Source of the DNA: an uncultured Oscillibacter sp.
GTDB lineage: Bacteria > Bacillota_A > Clostridia > Oscillospirales > Oscillospiraceae
Direction: 5' to 3'
DNA length: 8,770 bases
Assembly (NCBI GenBank): GCA_951800675.1
Contig: CATOKC010000133.1
Location: 1-8,770 of the forward strand
Part shown: positions 1 through 7,342 of the stretch, in pieces
Layout of the letters: each line of letters starts with the position of its first letter
Numbering within the stretch: the stretch's first letter is position 1
Position numbers and translations under genes: made by a program
The notes under the pieces: model-generated
What the model saw: only the letters and a program-made list of their open reading frames with translations
Database searches by the model: none
What the model was told of the DNA's origin: nothing

Positions 1-1605
1 GAGAATATGCCCATCTATGACTATGCGCCGGATGTGCGGGTGGTCGGGGACTGGATGTACTTTACCGCGTCGAATCGGGGCATACCATGCAATTTCTACC
101 GGACAAAGGACCCGCTCCACGGGCCGTATGAGGAGATCAGGGGCAGCTTTGATTTTTGGGATCCCAACCTGTTCCTGGACGACGACGGGCGGCTGTACTT
201 TTACTGGGGCTGCGCCAACGCCACGCCTATCTGGGGCACAGAGCTGGACCCGGACACGATGCGGCCCATTTTAGATAAAGTCCCGCTGATCTGGGGCAAC
301 CCGATGGAACACGGCTATGAGCGGTTCGGTGAGGACAATAGCGAGAATCCCCGGACGGAAGAGGAGATCGACAGGCTGTTCCGCGAGTTTCTGGACAGCT
401 GCGGCAAAACGGCGGAGCAGATACCGGAGGAAAACCGGGTGATGATCCGGGCCACTTTTGCCGGGATGCCCTACATTGAGGGGGCGTGGATGACGAAGCA
501 GGATGGCCGGTACTATCTGCAATATGCCTGCCCCGGCTCGGAATTGAACGTGTACGCGGACGGTGTGTATGTATCGGAGCATCCGCTGGGGCCTTTCCAT
601 CCGGCAGAGAACAATCCATACTCCTATAAGCCGGGCGGGTTCCTGCCGGGAGCGGGCCATGGCTCCACAATGCAGGACAGGGACGGATGCTGGTGGCACA
701 CGGCCACCATGCGCATCAGCGTCAACCATGTATTCGAGCGCCGGGTGGGACTGTGGCCCGCGGGATTTGACGCGGCGGGAAACCTGTTCTGCAACCAGCG
801 GTACGGCGACTGGCCCATGGCTGTTGACCGGATGCGGGAGGATCCCTGGTGCGCTCCGGAGTGGTTCCTGCTCAGTTACCGGAAGGCGGCATCATCCTCC
901 CCGTATGCGCCCGGAAAGGGGCCGGAGAGCGCGGTGGATGAAAATGTTCAGACCTGGTGGCGGGCGGCCTCCGGCGAGCCGGGGGCATGGCTCATGGTGG
1001 ACTTGGGCGAGGCGATGACCGTCCATGCGGTGCAGGTCAACTTCGCGGACGATCCGGACGCGGAGATCCCCTGCCCCGGCGAGTTGGTCAGCGGGCCGGA
1101 TATGGCGCGGTACATCGACCGGAAAACGCAGCCTGCCCGATGGCTGCTGGAGACCTCGGAGAATGGGAGCGCCTGGGAAGTCCTGGAGGACAAACGGGGG
1201 GCGTTTACCGATTTGAGCCACGATCTTGTGGTCACGGAGGCCGGAGCAACTGCCCGGTTTGTGCGTCTGACCATTTATGAGGTCCCCTATGGCGCGGCTC
1301 CCTGCGTCTCCGGTTTACGGGTATTTGGAAAAGGAAACGGAAACAGGCCGAAGCAGGCAGAGGCATCCGCCGTACGATCCGGCCCCCTGGATTTTGTGGT
1401 TTCCACCGGCGATGATCCGGATGCTGTGGGATATAACGTGCTCTGGGGAAATTCGCCGGATCAGTTGTACCACAGCTGGATGGTCATGGGAACCCGGATC
1501 GACAGGAAGCGGATCGGCGCGCTGGTGAAGAGCCGGGATTACTATGTCCGGGTAGATGTGTTCAATGAAAACGGGATTACGGTGGGAAAGGTGGGAAAGC
1601 TCTGA
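1..1605 (+). CDS. GH43-type glycoside hydrolase with discoidin-like domain (5' partial)
   Basis: The encoded protein probably releases terminal sugars (arabinofuranosyl, xylosyl or galactosyl type) from plant or host glycans; the substrate cannot be read from the sequence. The frame is open to base 1, so the true start is likely upstream; residues are counted from the ATG at 7. The GH43 triad is visible: Asp9 in APDVRVVGD (base), Asp52 in FWDPNLFLDDDGR (pKa modulator) and Glu158 in PYIEGAWM (acid). His218 in GAGHGS fits the conserved propeller histidine. The catalytic propeller runs to about residue 290. A galactose-binding/F5-8C-like module follows (about 292-442, with the ESAVDENVQTWWRA and WLMVDLGE motifs), then a fibronectin-III-like tail (about 458-530). 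Its TGA overlaps the ATG of the next gene by one base. The family is well supported, the subfamily is not. Any signal peptide would lie outside the window. Confidence 0.86.
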   Translation, partial: ENMPIYDYAPDVRVVGDWMYFTASNRGIPCNFYRTKDPLHGPYEEIRGSFDFWDPNLFLDDDGRLYFYWGCANATPIWGTELDPDTMRPILDKVPLIWGNPMEHGYERFGEDNSENPRTEEEIDRLFREFLDSCGKTAEQIPEENRVMIRATFAGMPYIEGAWMTKQDGRYYLQYACPGSELNVYADGVYVSEHPLGPFHPAENNPYSYKPGGFLPGAGHGSTMQDRDGCWWHTATMRISVNHVFERRVGLWPAGFDAAGNLFCNQRYGDWPMAVDRMREDPWCAPEWFLLSYRKAASSSPYAPGKGPESAVDENVQTWWRAASGEPGAWLMVDLGEAMTVHAVQVNFADDPDAEIPCPGELVSGPDMARYIDRKTQPARWLLETSENGSAWEVLEDKRGAFTDLSHDLVVTEAGATARFVRLTIYEVPYGAAPCVSGLRVFGKGNGNRPKQAEASAVRSGPLDFVVSTGDDPDAVGYNVLWGNSPDQLYHSWMVMGTRIDRKRIGALVKSRDYYVRVDVFNENGITVGKVGKL

Positions 1606-3206
1606 TGACTGAGGATCTTTTGCGGCCACACATAGGGCGGATCAATGGACATCCCGCCCTCATGGTGGACGGCAGGCCCTTTATCATGCTGGCGGGAGAG
1701 GTACACAACTCCAGCTCCTCGTCTCTGGCCTACATGGAACAGGTCTGGGAAAAAGCCAATGCGCTGGGAATGAACTGCCTGCTGCTGCCTGTGACTTGGG
1801 AGCTGACGGAACCGGAGGAGGGAAAGTTTGACTTCTCCCTCGTCCGGGGATTGATCGAGCAGGCGCGACGGTATGGCAAGAAAATCAGCTTCCTCTGGTT
1901 CGGCGCATGGAAAAACGCTCAGTGCTACTACGCGCCGGAGTGGGTCAAAACGAATCCGGCGCGGTTCCATCGGGCCCAGGTGGTCAAGGGAAAGAATTTT
2001 ATCTACAACGTGGATTTCTATAATATGCCATACAGCAGCCTGTCCTATTTGTGTGAGGAGACACGTCTGGCGGACGCGCGGGCCTTCGCACGACTAATGG
2101 CGTACATCCGGGAGATCGACAGCGAGGCGCATACCGTTGTCAGCGTTCAGATAGAAAATGAGACGGGATTGATGGGGGCGGCGCGGGAACACTCCGACCA
2201 GGCGGACGCACTGTTTGCCGCTTCGGTTCCCCAGGATTTTGCTGACTATATGCGCAGTCATCAAAGAGAAGCGGCGGACGTGGTGAGGGATGCTCTGGAG
2301 AAGGGCAGGAGCAGTGGAACCTGGAAGGAGGTTTTTGGCGAGCTGGCAGAGGAGATTTTCAGCGCCTATCACATTGCCCGCTATGTCAACACCGTGGCCG
2401 AAGCGGGGAAAAAGGAGTACGCAATTCCCTTTACCGTCAACTGCTGGCTGAACAAGCCGGGAGAAGCGCCCGGAGCTTATCCCAGCGGCGGGCCGGTTTC
2501 CAGAATGATGGAGGTCTGGCGGTACTGCGCGCCCAGCATTGACATCTTCGCGCCGGATATTTATGTTCCCAATTTTGCAGCGGTCTGCGAGGAGTACACC
2601 AAAGGCGGCAATCCGCTGTACATTCCAGAGTGCGCGACCCACGGCTATGCCGGGGCGCGGGCAGTGCTGTGCGTTGGACGTTACCACGGAGTGTGCTACT
2701 CACCATTTGGCCTTGAGGATATGGGGGAGCCCTTCACGAACCAACAGATGGCGCTGTTCGGTGTGGATGTAACCGATCCGGCGCTGCAAACGCCCCAGGA
2801 TGTAGAGGTGTATGGAAAGCTCAACCGTATGCTGGGGAGCATGATGCCGCTGATCACCGAAAAGTATGGGACAGAGGATTTACAGGCCAACTCCGGTGAA
2901 ATTTCCGATACGGCGGAATTTGAGATGGGGGACTACCGGATCTGCGCCAGCTTCCAGGGAAAGACTGGAGTATGCTTGGTACTGCGGATAAGTGAGAACG
3001 GGTTTTATCTGATTGTGCGGGATGTATCGCTCGCCTTCCAGTCCACGAATACGGAAAAGCTGGGAATCGACATCCTGGCACTGGAGGAGGGAACGTTTGC
3101 GGATGGGGTCTGGCAGCCCGGCCGGCGGCTGAATGGGGACGAGGCGGTGCTGAATACCTACAGCGAGCCAGCCGCACTATTTGTCAAGCTGTTTGTATAT
3201 GGCTGA
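1605..3206 (+). CDS. GH35/GH42-like glycosidase with DUF5597 C-terminal domain
   Basis: This is a retaining clan GH-A glycosidase of the beta-galactosidase-like group that carries DUF5597. The N-terminal strand has the family-type motif GEVHNSSSSS (31-40). The TIM barrel spans about 20-380. The probable acid/base is Glu186 in VQIENE (181-186), and the probable nucleophile is Glu342 in LYIPECATHGY. The C-terminal part (about 400-533) ends with WQPGRRLNGDE, a DUF5597 hallmark. No signal peptide or membrane segment is seen, so a cytoplasmic enzyme acting on oligosaccharides is likely. The start ATG overlaps the upstream stop (TGATG), and only a weak GGTGGGAAAG-type purine stretch precedes it, so translation is probably coupled to the upstream gene. 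The length (533 aa) is usual for the family. Beta-galactosidase activity is only an inference; other beta-glycosidic substrates are possible. Confidence 0.85.
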   Translation: MTEDLLRPHIGRINGHPALMVDGRPFIMLAGEVHNSSSSSLAYMEQVWEKANALGMNCLLLPVTWELTEPEEGKFDFSLVRGLIEQARRYGKKISFLWFGAWKNAQCYYAPEWVKTNPARFHRAQVVKGKNFIYNVDFYNMPYSSLSYLCEETRLADARAFARLMAYIREIDSEAHTVVSVQIENETGLMGAAREHSDQADALFAASVPQDFADYMRSHQREAADVVRDALEKGRSSGTWKEVFGELAEEIFSAYHIARYVNTVAEAGKKEYAIPFTVNCWLNKPGEAPGAYPSGGPVSRMMEVWRYCAPSIDIFAPDIYVPNFAAVCEEYTKGGNPLYIPECATHGYAGARAVLCVGRYHGVCYSPFGLEDMGEPFTNQQMALFGVDVTDPALQTPQDVEVYGKLNRMLGSMMPLITEKYGTEDLQANSGEISDTAEFEMGDYRICASFQGKTGVCLVLRISENGFYLIVRDVSLAFQSTNTEKLGIDILALEEGTFADGVWQPGRRLNGDEAVLNTYSEPAALFVKLFVYG

Positions 3207-3243
3207 CATTTTCTCATGCAGCCTATTATTTTATAACTAAAAC

Positions 3244-3249
3244 AGGAGG
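3244..3249 (+). promoter_or_regulatory. Strong ribosome binding site of the GH3 gene
   Basis: AGGAGG lies 7 bases before the ATG at 3257. It fixes the start codon and allows translation of the third gene independently of the coupled pair upstream. The 50-base gap from 3207 to 3256 shows no terminator hairpin, so all three genes are probably co-transcribed. Confidence 0.8.
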
Positions 3250-3256
3250 ATTTGCA

Positions 3257-5530
3257 ATGGACGCACAGAAAATCAGACGCCGCATGACGCTGGAGCAAAA
3301 GGCCGCATTTTGCAGCGGACTGGACTTCTGGCACCTGCACGGTGTGGAAAACATTCCGCCGGTCATGGTCACGGACGGCCCTCATGGACTGCGGAAGCAA
3401 GCGGAGGGCGTGGATCACCTGGGACTGAATGAAAGTGTCAAGGCGATCTGCTTCCCCGCCGGATGTGCATTGGCCTGCTCCTTTGACCCGGAACTAGCGG
3501 AACGGATGGGAGCTGAATTGGGAAAACTGGCTCAGGCGGAGGATATCAGCGCGGTGCTGGGCCCCGCCATGAATATTAAGCGGTCCCCGCTGTGCGGCAG
3601 GAACTTTGAGTATTACTCCGAGGATCCGCTGCTCAGTACAAAAATGGCATCGGGTGCAGTAAAGGGCATTCAGAGCCGGCATGTGGGCGCCTGCCCCAAG
3701 CATTTCCTTGCAAATAACCAGGAGTATTACCGGATGAGCAGCAATTCCGTTGTAGACGAACAGACCATGCGGGAGATCTATCTGGCCTCCTTCGAGGAAA
3801 CGGTGCGGGAGGCCAAGCCCTGGACGGTGATGTGTTCCTATAACAAGATCAATGGAACCTACGCCTGCGAGAATAAAACCTACCTGACGGATATTCTCCG
3901 AGGCGAATGGGGGTTTGATGGTTACGTTATGACGGACTGGGGCGCACTGGATGATCCTGTGGAGAGCCTGAAGGCGGGACTTGATTTGGGGATGCCCGGT
4001 CCTTCTCCGGAGAGCGTCCGGCAGATCGTCCAAGCTGTGGAGAACGGCACACTGAACGAGGCGGTTGTAGATCAGGCCGTAGACCGCATCCTGTCCGTCG
4101 TTCTGAAATATGTGGAGAATCACGATGATGGCGCGTCTTACGACTACGAGGCGGGGCATGAGGCGGCGCGGCAGATCGAGACGGAGTGCGCTGTGCTGCT
4201 GAAAAACGAGGATCATGTCCTACCGCTTTCCGAGACAGAGAATGTCGTGATGATCGGCCAGTATTGCAAAGCGCCTCGCTATCAGGGCGGCGGGAGTTCC
4301 CACATCAATCCTTACCGGGTGTCCTGCGCCTGGGACGAGGTTGGGAAGCTGCCTCATGTGACCTACGCCCAGGGGTACTCAGACCGAAACGGGGATGATG
4401 ATTCGGCTCTGCTGGCGGAAGCGGTGGAAAAAGCCCAGCTGGCGGATAAGGCGATCATCTTTGCCGGACTTCCGGATGCTTATGAGACAGAGGGCGTGGA
4501 TCGAAAATCTATCGATATGCCGGAGAACCAGAACCGGCTGATCGCGGCTGTGGCCGCTGTGCAGCCCAATACGGTGGTCGTTCTCCACAACGGCGCCGCC
4601 ATCTCCATGCCCTGGCTTCCCTCCGTGAAGGCGGTGCTGGAGCTGTACCTGGGCGGCGAGGCGGCGGGACTGGCCGCCGCGGATCTGCTGTATGGGAGTG
4701 CGAATCCCAGCGGCCGGCTGGCGGAGACTTTCCCGCTCCGGCTGGAGGATACACCCGCCTATCCCTACTATGGTGTAGAGAAGGATGACGTTCCCTACCG
4801 CGAGGGCCGGTTGGTGGGATACCGCTACTATGAGACGAAAAAGGCGGGTGTGCTGTTCCCGTTTGGACACGGACTGTCCTACACCACATTTGCCTATTCC
4901 AACCTGACTGTTGATAAGCAGGAACTGCTGGACACAGAGCAGGTAACGGTCACGGTAGATGTTGTAAACACCGGGTGCAGAGCCGGGAAAGATGTCGTGC
5001 AGCTTTACATCGCCAACGCCCCTTGTCACGAGGTGCGGCCAGTGCGCGAGCTGCGGGCGTTCCGGAAAGTATACCTGGAACCGGGCGAAACAAAAACTGT
5101 CTCCTTCACCCTTGGGAAACGTGCTTTTGCGCAGTGGGATGCCGACATCCATGACTGGCAGGTTCCCGATGGGATTTACAAGATCCAGATTGGAAAGAAC
5201 GCCAGAGACATCCTTCTGGAAACACCCGTCCGGGTAGCCAGCGCCGTCCCGGTCAGAGCCCATTTCACGATCAATACCCCGCTGGGAGATATGATGGTCC
5301 ACCCGGCGGCAAAAGCTGTGCTTGAGCAGGCATTGGGCCCTGTGATGGCTATGTTCCACCCCGACCAAAAGGCTGACGGTGACGAGCCGGGCGTTGTATC
5401 GGATGAAATGGCGGCGGCTACCACGATGGCTATGCCCTTGAGGGCAATGCTGTCCTTCAGTCCGGACACAAAGCTGGAGCAATTGGAGCAGTTGGTGGCC
5501 GCTGTTAATATGGCTATTGAACGGACATAA
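3257..5530 (+). CDS. GH3 family beta-glycosidase (beta-glucosidase/xylosidase type)
   Basis: This retaining exo-acting enzyme removes terminal beta-linked glucose or xylose from oligosaccharides. The N-terminal TIM-barrel domain (about 1-250) carries VTDGPHGLR, the substrate-binding KHF (148-150) and the nucleophile Asp227 in GYVMTDWGA. The alpha/beta sandwich domain (about 300-530) carries GGGSSHINPYR and ETEGVDR, whose Glu412 is the likely acid/base. FPFGHGLSYTTF (about 533-544) leads into a fibronectin-III-like domain (about 563-640). A further tail of about 100 residues (656-757), helical in character and with PLRAMLSFSP, resembles the C-terminal extension seen in many Clostridia GH3 enzymes. 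No signal peptide is visible, so it is probably cytoplasmic. It is last in the operon and followed by a terminator. The protein appears complete with all key residues present. Beta-glucosidase versus beta-xylosidase cannot be decided from sequence. Confidence 0.94.
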   Translation: MDAQKIRRRMTLEQKAAFCSGLDFWHLHGVENIPPVMVTDGPHGLRKQAEGVDHLGLNESVKAICFPAGCALACSFDPELAERMGAELGKLAQAEDISAVLGPAMNIKRSPLCGRNFEYYSEDPLLSTKMASGAVKGIQSRHVGACPKHFLANNQEYYRMSSNSVVDEQTMREIYLASFEETVREAKPWTVMCSYNKINGTYACENKTYLTDILRGEWGFDGYVMTDWGALDDPVESLKAGLDLGMPGPSPESVRQIVQAVENGTLNEAVVDQAVDRILSVVLKYVENHDDGASYDYEAGHEAARQIETECAVLLKNEDHVLPLSETENVVMIGQYCKAPRYQGGGSSHINPYRVSCAWDEVGKLPHVTYAQGYSDRNGDDDSALLAEAVEKAQLADKAIIFAGLPDAYETEGVDRKSIDMPENQNRLIAAVAAVQPNTVVVLHNGAAISMPWLPSVKAVLELYLGGEAAGLAAADLLYGSANPSGRLAETFPLRLEDTPAYPYYGVEKDDVPYREGRLVGYRYYETKKAGVLFPFGHGLSYTTFAYSNLTVDKQELLDTEQVTVTVDVVNTGCRAGKDVVQLYIANAPCHEVRPVRELRAFRKVYLEPGETKTVSFTLGKRAFAQWDADIHDWQVPDGIYKIQIGKNARDILLETPVRVASAVPVRAHFTINTPLGDMMVHPAAKAVLEQALGPVMAMFHPDQKADGDEPGVVSDEMAAATTMAMPLRAMLSFSPDTKLEQLEQLVAAVNMAIERT

Positions 5531-5535
5531 AATGC

Positions 5536-5582
5536 AAAAAAGCGCCAGTGTCAGCTTTGCTACAAGGCATTGGTGCTTTTTT
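5536..5582. terminator. Bidirectional intrinsic terminator after the GH3 gene
   Basis: AAAAAAGCGCCAGTG (5536-5550) pairs with CATTGGTGCTTTTTT (5568-5582), with two G-U pairs. The stem is flanked by A6 on the left and T6 on the right, so it can end plus-strand transcription of the hydrolase operon and minus-strand transcription arriving from the right. Confidence 0.85.
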
Positions 5583-5600
5583 GATCGTTTCAATAGCAGA

Positions 5601-5885
5601 TCACTTTCTTTTGCTTTGCAGCGAGACTTCCACAAAAGACGAGATGTAGTGCTGTAAATCCTCTGCTGGAACTGTCATATCCTCCCAAATCCAGATCTCG
5701 TATATCCGGGCGCAGCCGCCGATGATATACTCTCCCAAAAATCGCGCCTCCTCCTGTCCTAGTTCTGGACGGTATTGTAGTACATGCGTGGTCATACTAA
5801 GAAGCACCAGAGCAAGCAGCTTATTAAGTAGTCGAGCGCCACCCTCTCCACGGTATCGTGGGCGTACAAAAGAACGGTTGCTTTG
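5601..5885 (-). pseudogene. C-terminal remnant of a TetR-type regulator
   Basis: The minus-strand frame (stop TGA at 5603-5601) encodes about 75 residues resembling the end of a TetR-family ligand-binding domain: LLNKLLALVLLSMTTHVLQ, then EYIIGGCARIYEIWIWED and a final amphipathic helix, LQHYISSFVEV. The GG...W...D pattern near the C-terminus is typical of TetR C-terminal domains in Bacillota. The N-terminal helix-turn-helix is missing. Reading on towards 5912 enters sequence that is GH3-like on the other strand, so the ATG at 5912 is probably a fortuitous start in a chimeric frame. It is most likely a decayed remnant. It could still make a 103-residue protein, but one without a DNA-binding domain. 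The TetR assignment is moderate, because only the tail is left. Confidence 0.55.
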
Positions 5886-6373
5886 AATCATGGCTGTGAC
5901 CCGCGCAAACAAATCGCTTCAGGCGATGAAAAAGGAGTATCCCGGCGTAAGGATGGAATATATATCCACAAAACAGGCAAAAAGGGCGCTTGACGCTATC
6001 CGCCGCGCAGATTATGCCGTCATTGTCTGCGGCATGAGCCACAGCGACGAGGGGGGAGTATATCAGGACGAATGGCGGTGACCGGAGCAGCCTGCAGTTG
6101 CATAAAAGGGACCTGAAAATGATCGACCAGGTCAGCGCGGCCAATCCCAACCCCGCAGTTGCCCTGATGGGCGGCAACGCGATTCTGACAAACAGCTGGA
6201 AGGACAAGGTAAAAGCGATCCTCTTTGCCTACTATCCGGGGATGGAAGGCGGCGGTGCGCTGGCGGACATTCTCTTCGGCAAGGTCAACCCCTCCGGTAA
6301 GCTGCCCTTTGCCATTGCGTCCAAAGAAACGGACTATCCCGAAATCAAATGGAACACTAGGGCGCAGTTTTAG
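5886..6373 (+). pseudogene. Internal fragment of a second GH3 gene, frameshifted
   Basis: Two frames together give a continuous stretch of a GH3 alpha/beta sandwich domain. The first (from about 5890) contains LQAMKKEYPGV and ADYAVIVCGMSHSDEG. The second contains NGGDRSSLQLHKRDLKMID, ALMGGNAI, LFAYYPGMEGGGALADILFG and NPSGKLPFAIA. The switch occurs in a run of six G at 6051-6056; removing one G restores DEGEYI...GGDRSSL, the usual acid/base segment. The N-terminal catalytic barrel, with the nucleophile Asp, and the fibronectin-like end are both absent, and a stop codon at 5884 closes the frame upstream. The sequence around the motif differs from the intact GH3 at 3257-5530, so this is a remnant of a different GH3 subgroup, not a tandem duplicate. 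Confidence 0.85.
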
Positions 6374-6454
6374 GGGGCTATGTGGCAGGGGTAACAATAA
6401 GAACCTGAAATAATGTTCTCTTATATGACGGCATAGAGATAAATATTCCTAAAG

Positions 6455-6459
6455 GGAGG
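6455..6459 (+). promoter_or_regulatory. Ribosome binding site deciding a TTG start
   Basis: GGAGG within AAAGGGAGGAAA stands 6 bases before TTG at 6466. No ATG or GTG with comparable spacing exists, so TTG is the likely start of the winged-helix gene. Confidence 0.7.
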
Positions 6460-6465
6460 AAATTC

Positions 6466-6882
6466 TTGAAGAAAATAGAGATTGTCCTACGACAAACGGA
6501 GCAGAACGCAGTATCAGAAACTGTTCTTGCATCATTCGATCATGCAGGAGCCCCGCTTGCAGAACAATCCGCCTCAAGATGTATGATCTTTCCCGGTCTG
6601 ACCATCTCTCTGAATGAGCAGCTTGTTTATCGGAATGAAGATATAATCTTTCTGACTGGCAAAGAATTTTGTACGCTAGTGTTTTTGGCTCGACATCCGA
6701 AATGGGTCCATACAGCAGAAGAAATCTACGAGGCGGTGTGGCATGAAAATGGTGGCCGGTGCGGCAATGCTGTTTCCAGAATTATTGGGCAACTGCGGCG
6801 CAAATTAACACCTGATACACCGCATGGGGGTTACATTCATACAATACCTGGATGCGGATATAAGTTTGATGTTTCAGAATAG
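6466..6882 (+). CDS. Stand-alone OmpR/PhoB-type winged-helix protein
   Basis: The 138-residue protein ends in a Trans_reg_C winged-helix domain (about 62-137). It shows LTGKEFCTLVFLARHP, a VHTAEEIYEAVW helix, the recognition-helix region NAVSRIIGQLRRKL, and the wing YIHTIPGCGYKF. These follow the PhoB pattern of LT..EF, LR.KL and yI.T..G.GY.F. There is no receiver domain: the first 45-60 residues are too short and lack the Asp/Lys phospho-acceptor set. It therefore probably binds DNA without two-component phosphorylation, or needs a partner. The start is TTG with a good Shine-Dalgarno site. It lies downstream of GH3 debris and converges on an XRE gene. The target genes cannot be inferred; nearby promoters are plausible. 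Confidence 0.8.
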   Translation: MKKIEIVLRQTEQNAVSETVLASFDHAGAPLAEQSASRCMIFPGLTISLNEQLVYRNEDIIFLTGKEFCTLVFLARHPKWVHTAEEIYEAVWHENGGRCGNAVSRIIGQLRRKLTPDTPHGGYIHTIPGCGYKFDVSE

Positions 6883-6890
6883 AATACTGA

Positions 6891-6939
6891 AAGAGGAGAG
6901 AACAACGTGAGGCCATGCCTCACGTTGTTCTCTCCTCTT
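6891..6939. repeat. Perfect 23-bp inverted repeat with 3-base loop
   Basis: The left arm 6891-6913 and right arm 6917-6939 are exact reverse complements around CAT (6914-6916). The repeat sits between two convergent genes, 8 bases after the winged-helix stop, and contains the last codons and stop of the XRE gene. It probably serves as a two-way transcription barrier or RNA-stabilising hairpin. No run of T follows either arm, so it is not a typical intrinsic terminator. Confidence 0.9.
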
Positions 6940-7273
6940 CTACCATGTGACGTAAAGAATTTTTCAATGTGATGATTGTATCGGTAATCACTTTTCGTTC
7001 AGCAACTGTGCAGTCCGCAAACAGGCCGCTGATCCAGCAGTCAAAGGCTGGCTGTGCTGTCGCAATCTCCATACAAAGCAACTCGTCCGCAGAGCAGCCC
7101 AAGGTGTTAATAATATCAACCAATGTCTGTACGCTGGGTATGCTGTTTCCAGTTTCTATATGGCTGATATGCGCTGTTCCAACACCAACAGCTTCTGCAA
7201 GCTGTTCCTGAGTCATTTTACTTCGCAAACGTGCGGAGCGTATCCGTGCGCCAATATCATCATAGTTGATCAT
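6920..7273 (-). CDS. Small XRE-family transcriptional regulator
   Basis: The 117-residue protein has a Cro/C1-type helix-turn-helix at about 7-65: IGARIRSARLRSKMTQEQLAEAVGV, with MTQEQLA as the first helix, AHISHIETGNSIPS as the recognition segment, and LVDIINTLGCSADELL closing the fold. The C-terminal half (about 70-117, containing AERKVITDTIITLKNSL) looks like a helical dimerisation tail and resembles other small Clostridia repressors. The ATG at 7273 is preceded by AGGGA at a spacing of about 8 bases. The final codons lie inside the 23-bp inverted repeat. A promoter-like sequence just upstream overlaps an opposite promoter, so the protein may control both. It probably binds DNA as a dimer and represses; targets are unknown. 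Confidence 0.9.
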   Translation of the reverse strand: MINYDDIGARIRSARLRSKMTQEQLAEAVGVGTAHISHIETGNSIPSVQTLVDIINTLGCSADELLCMEIATAQPAFDCWISGLFADCTVAERKVITDTIITLKNSLRHMVEEERTT

Positions 7274-7306
7274 CTTGCAACATCCCTAAAAATCTTGATA
7301 TTGCGT

Positions 7307-7335
7307 ATTGTAAACGGTAGAAGGCTGTGTTATAA
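7307..7335 (-). promoter_or_regulatory. Promoter-like sequence for the XRE gene
   Basis: Read on the minus strand, TTATAA, 17 bases, then TACAAT precede the XRE start codon by about 34 bases. The -10 box is reasonable and the -35 box partial. It occupies the same DNA as the opposite plus-strand promoter. Confidence 0.5.
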
Positions 7336-7336
7336 T
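7308..7336 (+). promoter_or_regulatory. Strong sigma-A-type promoter with extended -10
   Basis: TTGTAA (7308-7313), a 17-base spacer and TATAAT (7331-7336) with TGT just before the -10 box form a near-consensus vegetative promoter. The expected start is near 7343. No full-length gene follows for over 600 bases; instead the transcript would meet structured sequence and a terminator at 7555-7593. Confidence 0.7.
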
Positions 7337-7342
7337 ATCTTA

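Noticed and set aside
2094..2687. Minus-strand frame of 197 codons
   Set aside because: It is antisense to the DUF5597-type gene and shows no motif.
3494..4216. Minus-strand frame of 240 codons
   Set aside because: It is antisense to the GH3 catalytic barrel, and the protein shows no family motif.
4379..5635. Long minus-strand frame of 418 codons opposite the GH3 gene
   Set aside because: It is a shadow of the GC-rich GH3 coding sequence. It has no recognisable domain and lies opposite a gene with intact catalytic motifs.
5824..6207. Minus-strand frame of 127 codons with hydrophobic runs
   Set aside because: It lies opposite the GH3 remnant. The hydrophobic runs come from reversed GH3 codons, not from a membrane protein pattern.
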